From Achromobacter pestifer (GTDB lineage Bacteria > Pseudomonadota > Gammaproteobacteria > Burkholderiales > Burkholderiaceae_B), in the NCBI RefSeq assembly GCF_902859625.1, contig NZ_CADIJX010000012.1, forward strand, positions 1-64,000: DNA of 64,000 nucleotides. The letters are read 5' to 3'. Below, piece after piece: positions 17,881-26,302 of the stretch (the first letter of the stretch is position 1; each line of letters opens with the position of its first letter). The notes beneath the pieces are model-generated. The model made no database searches and was not told the origin of the DNA. It saw only the letters and a program-made list of their open reading frames with translations. The translations under genes and the position numbers were made by a program.

Positions 17881-18771
17881 ATGCTGACTTTCAAGCAAAT
17901 CGAAGCCCTGTACTGGACCGTCCGGCTGGGCACGTTTTCAGCGTCGGCGCAGAAGCTGCACACCACGCAATCCGCCATCACCAAGCGCATCCAGGAGCTG
18001 GAGGCGGATTTCGACGTGGCGCTTTTTGACCGTTCCGGCCATCGCGCCGAACTGACGGCGCGCGGTCACGAGGTCTATGCCCTGGCCGAGGAAATGCTGG
18101 GCCACCGCGACCGCCTGCTGGTCCGTCTGAAAGGCCAGCACACGCTGACCGGCACCTTCCGTTTCGGCATTACCGAGATCACGGCAATGACCTGGCTACC
18201 CGCCCTGATCCGCCTGCTGCGCGCGCACTACCCGCGCATCACGCTGGAGCCGCACATCGACCTGGGCGCGGACTTGCTCAAGCGGCTGCAAGCGGGGCAG
18301 CTGGACATGGCTTTCCTGCACGGCGAATTCGCCGAACCGAATTTGCAGGTGGTGGCCTTGCAGCGGCTGGAATTCGCGTGGATGGGCAGCCCCGACATGA
18401 TCGACGCCAGCCGCGTCTACACCCCCGCCGACATCGCCCGCCTGCCCCTGCTGCGCCAAAGCCGTGAATCCGGCCTGAACATGATCTACGACGGCTGGTT
18501 GCGCCCCCACACGCCGCCCAGCAACATCTTCACGATCAACAGCCTGATCGCCATGGCAGGCCTGACCGCCGCGGGCTTCGGGGTGAGTTGCCTGCCCCGG
18601 GATTATTTTGCGGACATGGTGAGCAAACGGCAGTTGGTCATCGCCCGCACCAGCACCGCCCCGCCGCAATCGGTCTATAGCGCGATGTTCCGCAGAGACG
18701 CCGATATCGCGTTCTGCGAGAGCGTGGCGGAACTGGCGGAGAGTTGCTGCGAGTTTTCGGGAGGGTGGTGA
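17881..18771 (+). CDS. LysR-family transcriptional regulator
   Basis: A 296-residue regulator. The N-terminal winged helix (about 1-60: FKQIEALYWTVRLGTFSASAQ, then TTQSAITKRIQELE) is followed by a LysR-substrate domain (about 90-290). It is transcribed away from the RraA-aminotransferase-importer operon and probably controls it in response to an intermediate of that pathway. Confidence 0.94.
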   Translation: MLTFKQIEALYWTVRLGTFSASAQKLHTTQSAITKRIQELEADFDVALFDRSGHRAELTARGHEVYALAEEMLGHRDRLLVRLKGQHTLTGTFRFGITEITAMTWLPALIRLLRAHYPRITLEPHIDLGADLLKRLQAGQLDMAFLHGEFAEPNLQVVALQRLEFAWMGSPDMIDASRVYTPADIARLPLLRQSRESGLNMIYDGWLRPHTPPSNIFTINSLIAMAGLTAAGFGVSCLPRDYFADMVSKRQLVIARTSTAPPQSVYSAMFRRDADIAFCESVAELAESCCEFSGGW

Positions 18772-18835
18772 ACTATCTCGTGCGAAGCCCGCCCCATGCG
18801 GCGCGACGATGATTGCCTTGGGTGGCATGTAACCC

Positions 18836-19017
18836 ATCATTGATGGATGCCGCCGGTGGCGATCATTGATGCGTATCGCAGGTGGCGATCATTGATGCAT
18901 ATCGCAGGTAGCGATCATTGAGGCTTGCCGAACGTAGCCATCATTGATGCTTGTCGCAGGTGGCGATCATTGAGGCTTTCCGCACGTAACCCCTCATTGA
19001 TGCTTGCCCAAATGATG
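18836..19017. repeat. 26-bp tandem repeat array, seven units
   Basis: Units start at 18836, 18862, 18888, 18914, 18940, 18966 and 18992, each exactly 26 bp. The common core is ATCATTGATGC ... CGCAGGTGGCG. Units differ by a few substitutions. There are no unique spacers, so it is not a CRISPR. The core resembles the inner arm of the palindromic repeat family (AACCCATCATTGATG), and a half copy of that family follows at once. Confidence 0.9.
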
Positions 19018-19080
19018 GGTTGCGCGCGTTGGGGATCGTCGTGCTTGTGCCGGGTTTGCCGCGCTACACCCATCCTACAG
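19008..19080. repeat. Nested palindromic intergenic repeat, right half (copy 5)
   Basis: It runs from AATGATGGGTTGCGCGCG to GCTACACCCATCCTACAG. Its last bases lie inside the plsC reading frame: the plsC stop codon (TAG on the minus strand, 19075-19077) is part of the conserved CCTAC end of the repeat. Confidence 0.8.
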
Positions 19081-19815
19081 CGCTGCTTGAATCGCGTCCC
19101 GTGCCTGGTGCGACAACTCCAGCCGGGTCGGCAGGCTGCCGTCGGGGTGCCGCGTGGACAGCGCCGGGAGGAATACGACTTCGACCGACAGGCCCGTCGT
19201 TCCCATCACCCGCCAGAGATTCGCCACCAGGCTTTCTTCTCCGACGAACGCCGCAAATCCGTCCCGCTTCCCGTCACGCAGAAAACGCAGGGCGACAGGT
19301 TGGATTTCCACCGCTGCCGAACGCGCCGGTTCGAACAGGCTGGCATGGAAGGGCAAGAGGTCAAAGCCTACGCTGGTGGTGCCTTCAGGGAAGAGTCCCA
19401 CCGCATCGCCCAGCTTGAAGCGGACCTGCATTGACTCACCCATCGCATGCACCGCGTGGCGTTGCCCGCGTTCGATGAACAAGGTGCCCGCGCCTGCCAC
19501 CAGCCAGCCGATCACCGGCCAGCTGCGAATTTCGCTTTTGGCCACGAACGAGGTCGCGCGCGCGGAATTCAGGACGAAGATGTCGATCCAGGAGACGTGG
19601 TTCGCCACCAGCAGCACCGGCCCCGTCAATCGCGGTTCGCCCTTGAAGACGACCCGCAATCCACAGGACGCCATCAGCGCGCGGGACCAGTTGCGGTTCA
19701 ACCATGCACGAGACTTTGGCCGAATGAACGGGTAAACCGTCCCCACGCAGATCAGGCCAAAAACGATCAAGGGCAGCACCAGTGCCAGCCGTAGGACAAA
19801 GCGCAGCAGCTTCAA
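19075..19815 (-). CDS. plsC: 1-acyl-sn-glycerol-3-phosphate acyltransferase (PlsC family)
   Basis: A 246-residue membrane acyltransferase making phosphatidic acid from lysophosphatidic acid. An N-terminal hydrophobic helix (about 5-30) precedes NHVSWID (H73, D78) and FPEGTTS (E144), the catalytic and substrate motifs. The best start is TTG 19815, which overlaps the pyrC' stop (TTGA) and has GGGAG about nine bases upstream; no ATG lies close. The C terminus ends on a stop supplied by an intergenic repeat. Confidence 0.88.
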   Translation of the reverse strand: MKLLRFVLRLALVLPLIVFGLICVGTVYPFIRPKSRAWLNRNWSRALMASCGLRVVFKGEPRLTGPVLLVANHVSWIDIFVLNSARATSFVAKSEIRSWPVIGWLVAGAGTLFIERGQRHAVHAMGESMQVRFKLGDAVGLFPEGTTSVGFDLLPFHASLFEPARSAAVEIQPVALRFLRDGKRDGFAAFVGEESLVANLWRVMGTTGLSVEVVFLPALSTRHPDGSLPTRLELSHQARDAIQAAL

Positions 19816-21119
19816 ACTGAAGTCTCCCAGGCCAGCCGGCCACCGACCACGGTGGCGCGTACCCGACCGGGCAGCATCATACCCGCGAACGGGGTGTGGG
19901 CGCTGCGGCTTTGTAGCGCCGCCGGGGTCACCAGCCATTCGGCATCCAGATCCGCCAGGCACAGGTCCGCCGGCGCCCCCACGCCCAGTTGGCCCGCCAG
20001 CGCGGCGTCCGGCGCCATGCGGTTCAGCACGGCGCCCGGGCCCGAAGTCACGCGGGCCAGGGCATCGGCCAGCGGCTGGCGCCGGTCGCGCACCCACTTC
20101 AGCGTCAGCGACAGCAGCAATTCCAGCCCCGTGGCGCCCGGCGCGGACATCGGGAAAGGCGCCGCCTTGCCCCGGCCATCAACCGGCGTGTGATCGGAAC
20201 ACAGGGCGTCGACTACCCCCTCGGCCAGCGCCGCGTGGATGGCGTCGCGGTCGCGCTGGCCGCGCAACGGCGGCGTCAGATGAAAATTCGTATCGAAAAA
20301 GCCGATATCGACGTCGGTCAGGTGCAGGTTGTGGGCCGACACGTCGGCCGTGACGGGCAGCCCTTCGCGCTTGGCCGCACGCAGCAGCGCAAGCCCGGCG
20401 GCCGTGGACAGGCGAGCCAGGTGCACGCGGGCGCCGGTGGCGCGCTGCAATTCAAAGATTGTTTGCAGCGCCACCGTTTCCGCTTGGGGCAGCAGGCCTT
20501 CCAGCCCCAGGCGCTCGGCGTAGGCGCCGCTGGCGACAACCGCGCCGCGCGCCAGCCATGGGTCTTGCGGACGCAGCCACAAGGTAAGGCCCAGCCCGCT
20601 GGCATACCGCATCGCGCCCCATAGCACCCGCGTATCGGCGATGCCGTGTTCGCCCTGCGCAAAGGCGATGCAGCCCGCCTGGGCCAGCAGGCTCATTTCG
20701 GCGAGTGTTTCGCCCGCCAGCCCCACGGTCATCGCGCCCAGGGGGTGGACCCGCGCCTGGCCGGATTCAACCTGCCCCATCAGGGCCGCGACCTTGCCGG
20801 GCTCGTCCAGCGCAGTGTCGACGTCTGGCGGCATCACCAGCCGCGTCACGCCGCCCGCCAGGGCCGCCCGCAACTCGGCGGGCACGAATGCCGTACCCGC
20901 TGCCGTGCCCGCGCTCCCGGGCTGCACGACGCGGGCGGACAAATCGATCAGCCCCGGCAGCACGGCCAGCCCGCTGGCGTCCAGCATGCGGTCGGCCTGA
21001 AAACCGTCTGGCGCCGCGCCCACGGCGACCACTCGTCCATCGGCCGTATAAACGTCATGCCGGCCGTCCACCCCATTCGCGGGATCGATCAGACGACCGT
21101 TGGCGATGTGCAGTCTCAT
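19812..21119 (-). CDS. pyrX: Dihydroorotase-like protein PyrC' (non-catalytic)
   Basis: A 435-residue amidohydrolase-fold protein. The position of the metal-binding HxH reads DLSAR (residues 59-63), so the zinc site is missing, although CSDHTPVDG is kept. This is the known state of PyrC' proteins, which in Pseudomonas are inactive but hold aspartate transcarbamoylase in a dodecamer. It overlaps pyrB by 4 bp, as in that system. The real dihydroorotase must be encoded elsewhere. Confidence 0.9.
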   Translation of the reverse strand: MRLHIANGRLIDPANGVDGRHDVYTADGRVVAVGAAPDGFQADRMLDASGLAVLPGLIDLSARVVQPGSAGTAAGTAFVPAELRAALAGGVTRLVMPPDVDTALDEPGKVAALMGQVESGQARVHPLGAMTVGLAGETLAEMSLLAQAGCIAFAQGEHGIADTRVLWGAMRYASGLGLTLWLRPQDPWLARGAVVASGAYAERLGLEGLLPQAETVALQTIFELQRATGARVHLARLSTAAGLALLRAAKREGLPVTADVSAHNLHLTDVDIGFFDTNFHLTPPLRGQRDRDAIHAALAEGVVDALCSDHTPVDGRGKAAPFPMSAPGATGLELLLSLTLKWVRDRRQPLADALARVTSGPGAVLNRMAPDAALAGQLGVGAPADLCLADLDAEWLVTPAALQSRSAHTPFAGMMLPGRVRATVVGGRLAWETSV

Positions 21120-22039
21120 GGCGCATCTCCGGCAAGCACGCTCAAGGCCGCCAGGCGCAAATATTGCAGCAGGCCGGCCAATTGCGTTTCGATGGGCGGC
21201 AGGCTGGCGGCCACGTCGCCATCCACCTCCACGCCGGGGGTCAGCACCCCGGCAGGCAGCAGCAAGGCGTCGGCTTTCACCGCAGCCAGCGCGGCAGGCG
21301 TCAAACCATATACCTGCGCATATTCCCGCGCGGACGGCAGCAGCGCGCCGCTGATCCGTTCGACGTTCAAGGGCAGCACGACGACCACATCGGCATCCCG
21401 CAGTCCTTCCGCCAAGCCGGCGCAGGCGCGCACGCCCAACTGCGGCAAGCTTTCGGGCAAGAGCGTGGGGGGTGCGACGACTCGCACCTCGGGCACGCCC
21501 AAGGTCGTCATGGCGTGGATGACCGAACGCGCCACCGGCGAATGGCGGATATCGCCCACCAGCGTCACGGCCAGATTCGTCAGGTCCTGCTTGATGTCCT
21601 GCATGGCCTGCACCAGCGCCAAGGCCGGCAAGGGGTCCGCATGCTGACCATCGCCGGCATTCATCACGCGCAACCCCGGCGGCGCATGAGCGGCCGCGCA
21701 ATGGGCCGCGCCGCTGGCCGCGTGGCGCAGCACCAGCACACCCGGCGCCAGGCCAGCCACGGTCTGCGCCAGCGCGTCACCCGCTTGCGCATCAGGGGCC
21801 TGCGCCTCCAGGACGACAGGCAGCAGGGACAAGCGCGCGGCCGCGTCGGCATAGGCATCGCGGCCGGCGGGATCGTCAGGCAGGAAAAGGAAGACAGGCC
21901 GCGCCTGGGCGGCCGGCAGATCCCCCGCCGCCCACGCGCGGGCGGCATCGAGCAGGCGCTCGACGTGGCGCCGGGGCAGCCCTTCCGTTGTCAGCAGATG
22001 AATGAGTTCGCCGCGGCGATCAAGTTGCGGATTGAGCAT
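21116..22039 (-). CDS. pyrB: Aspartate carbamoyltransferase homologue with degenerate active site
   Basis: A 307-residue protein of normal length whose N terminus (MLNPQLDRRGELIHLLTTEG) and C-terminal half are recognisably PyrB. The residues that bind carbamoyl phosphate and aspartate are replaced. STRTR reads DPAGR (56-60), HPTQ reads DPLP (135-138), the 80s-loop lysine region is AGDALAQ, MTR of the 230s loop reads VLP, and HPGPxNRG reads PAGVLTPG. The frame is intact with normal codon use, so it is kept as protein but is probably inactive. It lies 21 bp after ruvX; the pyrR gene often found here is absent. Confidence 0.85.
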   Translation of the reverse strand: MLNPQLDRRGELIHLLTTEGLPRRHVERLLDAARAWAAGDLPAAQARPVFLFLPDDPAGRDAYADAAARLSLLPVVLEAQAPDAQAGDALAQTVAGLAPGVLVLRHAASGAAHCAAAHAPPGLRVMNAGDGQHADPLPALALVQAMQDIKQDLTNLAVTLVGDIRHSPVARSVIHAMTTLGVPEVRVVAPPTLLPESLPQLGVRACAGLAEGLRDADVVVVLPLNVERISGALLPSAREYAQVYGLTPAALAAVKADALLLPAGVLTPGVEVDGDVAASLPPIETQLAGLLQYLRLAALSVLAGDAP

Positions 22040-22060
22040 AGGCAGGCCGGGCCGTGCGCG

Positions 22061-22462
22061 TCAGGACGCAGGCAGGGTGTCGAGGTATCGTTGCAGGATA
22101 ACAGCCGCGGCCATCGCGTCATCGGCCGCGTGCGTGCCCAGCAGGCGCTGGGCCTCCATGCTGGAACCGCGTTCGTCCACCAGTTCAACCGCAATGCCGA
22201 AACGGCCGTGCAGCTGATTGGCGAAGCGCCGGCAGCGCGCCGTGGCGGGCTGTTCGCCGCCGTCTGCGTCCAGCGCCAACCCCACGACCACGCGGTGGGG
22301 CTGCCATTCTTGCAGCAGCGCCGCGATGCGGCCGAAGCGCGCGTCACGGATCTCGCTGAAAATGATTTCCAGCGGACGCGCCTGGCGCGTCAGCGTGTTG
22401 CCGATGGCAATGCCGATCTTCTTTTCGCCGAAGTCAAAGCCAAGCAGGGTCTCTTCAGGCAT
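22061..22462 (-). CDS. ruvX: Putative Holliday junction resolvase / pre-16S rRNA nuclease
   Basis: A 133-residue YqgF/RuvX RNase H-fold protein. It has GFDFGEKKIGIAIG at the N terminus, the VVGLALDADG block and VDERGSSMEA with the second acidic residue. The ATG at 22462 (MPEETLLGFD) overlaps the end of yqgE by 8 bp. It is implicated in 16S rRNA 5' processing. Confidence 0.94.
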   Translation of the reverse strand: MPEETLLGFDFGEKKIGIAIGNTLTRQARPLEIIFSEIRDARFGRIAALLQEWQPHRVVVGLALDADGGEQPATARCRRFANQLHGRFGIAVELVDERGSSMEAQRLLGTHAADDAMAAAVILQRYLDTLPAS

Positions 22463-23042
22463 GGCCCGCGTCGCCCGCCAGCATGACCGGATCAATGCCC
22501 AGCAGCTTCAGCGCGGCGGGGTAACGGTCTTCCGGGGGCACGTCGAAGATGATGTGGTCGTCAGCGCCCACGCTGAGCCAGGCATTCTGGCCCATTTCGC
22601 TTTCCAGTTGGCCCGCGCCCCAGCCGGCATACCCCAGCGTGACCAGCATCCGGGCAGGCCCATTGCCGTCGGCCACGGCTTGCAGCACGTCGCGCGAAGT
22701 CGTCAGCGCCATTGCGCCCATCTTGATGCTGGAGCTGTAGTCGCCCGCGGGCGCATGCAGCACAAAGCCGCGGTCGGTCTGTACCGGGCCGCCAAAGAAG
22801 ACCAGCGTGTCTTTGACGGGGCCGATTTCAAGCGTCAGTTCAATGCGTTCAAACAAAGTGCCCAGCGTGAGGTCGGTGGGCCGGTTGATGACCAGGCCCA
22901 GCGCGCCGCGCTCGGTGTGTTCGCAAACGTAGATGACAGAACCGGCCAAGCTGCCCTCGACCATGCCCGGCATGGCGATCAGGAACTGATTGGCAAAGTT
23001 GGCGGCCTGTGTCTCGGCGGCTTCGTGGTGTTTTTCCGTCAT
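22455..23042 (-). CDS. yqgE: YqgE/AlgH family protein
   Basis: A 195-residue protein of the UPF0301 family (LIAMPGMVEGSLAGSVIYVCEH, GLVINRPTD, GYAGWGAGQLE). Function is not established; the name AlgH comes from a link to alginate regulation in Pseudomonas. It is the first gene of the yqgE-ruvX-pyrB-pyrC'-plsC operon. Confidence 0.93.
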   Translation of the reverse strand: MTEKHHEAAETQAANFANQFLIAMPGMVEGSLAGSVIYVCEHTERGALGLVINRPTDLTLGTLFERIELTLEIGPVKDTLVFFGGPVQTDRGFVLHAPAGDYSSSIKMGAMALTTSRDVLQAVADGNGPARMLVTLGYAGWGAGQLESEMGQNAWLSVGADDHIIFDVPPEDRYPAALKLLGIDPVMLAGDAGHA

Positions 23043-23194
23043 GGCAACCCCTTCATGGGTAGTCTGAAAGAACCGTGGACGGGGCGCGCTTGCACGCGGC
23101 CCTTCTTGCCTTGCGGCAGACCGTCCTGCGGTTACGAGGGATGGGGGCTTGCCCCATCTTACGAGCCCTGGCGGAATAGGTCAGCGGATCGGGT

Positions 23195-23359
23195 TCAGAT
23201 TTCCATCAATTCAAAGTCCTCTTTGCGGGCGCCGCATTCAGGACAGACCCAGTTCGGCGGCACGTCTTCCCAGCGAGTGCCGGGAGCAATACCTTCGTCG
23301 GGCAGGCCGGCCTCTTCGTCATAGACCCAGCCACAAATCAGACACATCCAAGTACGCAT
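23195..23359 (-). CDS. Rubredoxin
   Basis: A 54-residue iron protein, MRTWMCLICGWVYDEEAG and so on. It has the two iron-ligating pairs CLIC (6-9) and CPEC (39-42), and the family's WVYDEEAG and PPNWVCPECG. It carries one electron at a Fe(SCys)4 centre. The start ATG at 23359 is preceded by AGAGAG. It is divergent from thiD, a conserved arrangement in Burkholderiales. Confidence 0.97.
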   Translation of the reverse strand: MRTWMCLICGWVYDEEAGLPDEGIAPGTRWEDVPPNWVCPECGARKEDFELMEI

Positions 23360-23428
23360 AGTTCTCTCTTACATCAATTCCCCACCCGAGTCCCCGTGGC
23401 GGGGCAAAGGTAGGGGGCTTCCATTAGA

Positions 23429-24325
23429 ATGGGGACAATCTTACCGAAACCCAATAGGGGTTCCCCTGATTCACCTCAAAATGAGTCCGGGTTCCCTCAC
23501 TCAAGCGCTGTCCACGTGGCCCCCGTTACTCCCCCTCTCGTTTTGGTCTTCGGCCCGCTCGATCCTACCGGATCCGACGGTTTGCCCGCGGACGCCGTCA
23601 CCTGCGCCCGTCTGGGCTGTCATGGTCTGGCGGCGGTTACCGCGCTGACCGTGCAGGACACTGCCGGCATCGAAGAAATCCATCCTGTTTCGCCCGACTT
23701 ACTGGACGATCAGGCCCGTTGCCTGCTGGAAGACATGTCCGTGCAGGCCATCAAGGTGGGCGGACTATACACCGCTGAAACGGCGAGCGTGGCCGCCCAG
23801 GTCGCCGCCGACTACAACCAGGTTCCGCTGGTGCTGCACCTGGGCCAGCGCGCGCCGTTGCCCGCCGACGCCGCTGACGAGGACGACGCCGACGACCTGC
23901 TGGCCGCCACGCTGGAACTGGTGCTGCCGCAAACCGATCTGCTGGTCATCGAGCACCTGCGCCTGGCGCAGTGGCACGCCGACGGCGACATCGATATCGG
24001 GGACGCACCTACGCCCATGCACGCCCTGGTGGCGGCCGGCGCCGAATGGGTCCTGGTACTGGGCAGCCCGCAACGGCCCGGCCATTACGCCAACGTGCTG
24101 CTCGGCCCCAGCGGCCAGACGCACACCTGGCCGTGGCAGGCGCCCCCGGATCGCAACGGCGATGCCGGCGGCCTGGCCGCAACCGCCATCACCGTCATGC
24201 TTGCGCGCGGATTGGAAATGCCCGAGGCCGTGCGCCAGGGCCTGGCGCATGCCGATGCCTCAGTGGCCGCCAGCTTCCTGCCCGGCATGGGCCGGCGCAT
24301 CCCCAACCGGATCCAACCGCAATGA
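23429..24325 (+). CDS. thiD: ThiD-like hydroxymethylpyrimidine kinase, degenerate
   Basis: A protein of up to 298 residues in the ribokinase-like ThiD family (VFGPLDPTGSDGLPADAVTCARLGCHGLAAVTALT). A more natural start may be GTG 23516 (VAPVTPP, about 269 residues). Two features of active ThiD are absent: the PV-x-D-P block after the central strand reads LHLGQRAPLPADAADEDD, and the GTGC anion-hole/catalytic loop reads GDAGGLAA. It is translationally coupled to thiE, so a role in thiamine metabolism is likely, but kinase activity is doubtful. Confidence 0.8.
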   Translation: MGTILPKPNRGSPDSPQNESGFPHSSAVHVAPVTPPLVLVFGPLDPTGSDGLPADAVTCARLGCHGLAAVTALTVQDTAGIEEIHPVSPDLLDDQARCLLEDMSVQAIKVGGLYTAETASVAAQVAADYNQVPLVLHLGQRAPLPADAADEDDADDLLAATLELVLPQTDLLVIEHLRLAQWHADGDIDIGDAPTPMHALVAAGAEWVLVLGSPQRPGHYANVLLGPSGQTHTWPWQAPPDRNGDAGGLAATAITVMLARGLEMPEAVRQGLAHADASVAASFLPGMGRRIPNRIQPQ

Positions 24326-24987
24326 AACCGCTGCGCTTTCCCTCCGGCCTGTATGGCGTCACCCCGGAATGGGACGACACCGACCGCCTGATGCAGGCCG
24401 TCCGCAAAGCCGCCGACGGCGGGATGCGTTCGTTGCAGTTGCGCCGCAAGAACGTGCCCGACGCGGTGCGCGCCGAACAGGCGCACGCCTTGGCGCCGCT
24501 GTGCCGCGAACTGGGCATCGTATTCCTGATCAATGATGACTGGCGTCTGGCCCTGGACGTGGGCGCTGACGGCGCGCACGTGGGCCGCGAAGACGAAAGC
24601 CTGGCGCGCATCCGTGCCGAAGTCGGCCCCGATCTGATCCTGGGCGGCTCCAGCTACGACGACCTGGCCCGCGCCCGTGAACTGCTGGACGCTGGCGCCG
24701 ACTACATCGCCTTTGGCGCGATGTTCCCGTCCACCGTCAAACCGGACACCGTGCGCGCGCCCTTGTCGGTGCTGACCGAAGCCCGCCGCCTGGTCGAAGA
24801 GCGCGACGCGCCCCGGCCCGCAGTGGTCGCCATCGGCGGCATCACGCCCGACAACGCGCTGCTGGTGGCCCAGGCTGGCGCCGATTCCATCGCCGTCATC
24901 ACCGGACTTTTCGAAGCGCCCAGCATCCGCGCCGCCGCGGCGGCCTGCTCGGCGCCCTATTCCGCCAACCCTAACCGCAAGCCTTGA
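24322..24987 (+). CDS. thiE: Thiamine-phosphate synthase
   Basis: A 221-residue TIM-barrel enzyme joining HMP-PP and thiazole phosphate. It has the family motifs LQLRRK, LINDDWRLALDVGADGAHVGR, GGSSYD, DYIAFGAMFPSTVK and AIGGITPDN. It overlaps thiD at ATGA and its stop overlaps the hemL leader. Confidence 0.94.
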   Translation: MKPLRFPSGLYGVTPEWDDTDRLMQAVRKAADGGMRSLQLRRKNVPDAVRAEQAHALAPLCRELGIVFLINDDWRLALDVGADGAHVGREDESLARIRAEVGPDLILGGSSYDDLARARELLDAGADYIAFGAMFPSTVKPDTVRAPLSVLTEARRLVEERDAPRPAVVAIGGITPDNALLVAQAGADSIAVITGLFEAPSIRAAAAACSAPYSANPNRKP

Positions 24988-24992
24988 ACGCC

Positions 24993-26270
24993 ATGTCCCG
25001 CAACGAACAGCTTTTTGAACGCGCCTGCCGCAGCATCCCCGGCGGCGTCAACTCGCCCGTGCGCGCCTTCCGCTCCGTCGGCGGCACGCCGCGCTTCATC
25101 AAGCGCGCGCAAGGCCCCTATGTGTGGGACGCGGAAGACAAGCAGTACATCGATTACGTGGGCTCCTGGGGCCCGGCCATCCTGGGCCACTCGCACCCTG
25201 AAGTGGTGCGCGCGGTGCAAGAGGCCGCCGTCAACGGCCTGTCGTTCGGCGCCCCCACCGAAGCCGAGATCGAGTTGGCCGAAGTGCTGATTTCACGTCT
25301 GCCCTCTCTGGAGCAAGTGCGTCTGGTCAGTTCGGGCACCGAAGCCACCATGACGGCCATCCGCCTGGCGCGTGGCGCCACCGGCCGCGCCAAGATCGTG
25401 AAGTTTGAAGGCTGCTACCACGGCCACTCGGATAGCCTGCTGGTCAAGGCCGGCTCGGGTCTGCTGACGTTCGGCAACCCCAGCTCGGCGGGCGTGCCGC
25501 CCGAATTCGTGTCGCACACGCTGACCCTGGAATACAACAACCTGGACGCCGTGCGTCAGGCATTCGACCAGCATGGCGCGGACATCGCTTGCATCATCGT
25601 GGAACCCGTCGCCGGCAACATGAACCTGATCAAGCCGGCCCCCGGCTTCCTGGAAGGCCTGCGCGACGTCTGCACGCAGCACGGCGCGCTGCTGATTTTC
25701 GATGAAGTCATGACCGGCTTCCGCGTGGGTCCGCAGGGCGTGCAAGGGCTGACTGGCGTCAAGCCGGACATCACCACGCTGGCCAAGGTAATTGGCGGCG
25801 GCATGCCGGTAGGCGCCTTTGGCGGCAGCACTGCCATCATGAAGCACATCGCCCCGCTGGGCGGCGTCTACCAGGCAGGCACCTTGTCGGGCAATCCGGT
25901 CGCCGTGGCCGCGGGCCTGGCCACGCTGCGCCTGATCGCCGCCCCCGGCTTCTACGACAAGCTGTCGGCCCAGACCGCCAAGCTGGCCCAGGGCTTGCAG
26001 GAACGCGCCCGCGCCGCCGGCCTGGCCTTCTCGGCCGACTCGGTGGGCGGCATGTTCGGCATCTACTTCAGCAATCAGGTGCCGACCTCGTTCGCCGAAG
26101 TCTCGCAATGCGACACGGCAGCGTTCAACCGCTTCTTCCATGCCATGCTGGACCACGGCGTGCACTTCGCGCCGTCCGCTTTTGAAGCGGGCTTCGTCTC
26201 GGCCACGCATGACGACGCCGTGATCCAGTCCACGCTGGACATCGCCGAGCAGGTCTTCGCCGCGATGTAA
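24993..26270 (+). CDS. hemL: Glutamate-1-semialdehyde 2,1-aminomutase
   Basis: A 425-residue PLP enzyme making 5-aminolevulinate for haem synthesis. The Schiff-base lysine is K265 (TLAKVIGGGMPVGAFGG), the same number as in E. coli. The ATG at 24993 (MSRNEQLFERA) matches the family start; a TTG three codons earlier is possible. Confidence 0.97.
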   Translation: MSRNEQLFERACRSIPGGVNSPVRAFRSVGGTPRFIKRAQGPYVWDAEDKQYIDYVGSWGPAILGHSHPEVVRAVQEAAVNGLSFGAPTEAEIELAEVLISRLPSLEQVRLVSSGTEATMTAIRLARGATGRAKIVKFEGCYHGHSDSLLVKAGSGLLTFGNPSSAGVPPEFVSHTLTLEYNNLDAVRQAFDQHGADIACIIVEPVAGNMNLIKPAPGFLEGLRDVCTQHGALLIFDEVMTGFRVGPQGVQGLTGVKPDITTLAKVIGGGMPVGAFGGSTAIMKHIAPLGGVYQAGTLSGNPVAVAAGLATLRLIAAPGFYDKLSAQTAKLAQGLQERARAAGLAFSADSVGGMFGIYFSNQVPTSFAEVSQCDTAAFNRFFHAMLDHGVHFAPSAFEAGFVSATHDDAVIQSTLDIAEQVFAAM

Positions 26271-26302
26271 GCCGCCTGGGGCGCCCGGGCCGAGGGTTCG
26301 GG

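Noticed and set aside
18836..19017. CRISPR array
   Set aside because: The 26-bp units are directly abutting with no unique spacers, and no cas genes are present.
20705..22486. A 593-codon + strand frame across pyrB and pyrC'
   Set aside because: It is antisense to overlapping conserved genes and shows no recognisable domain.
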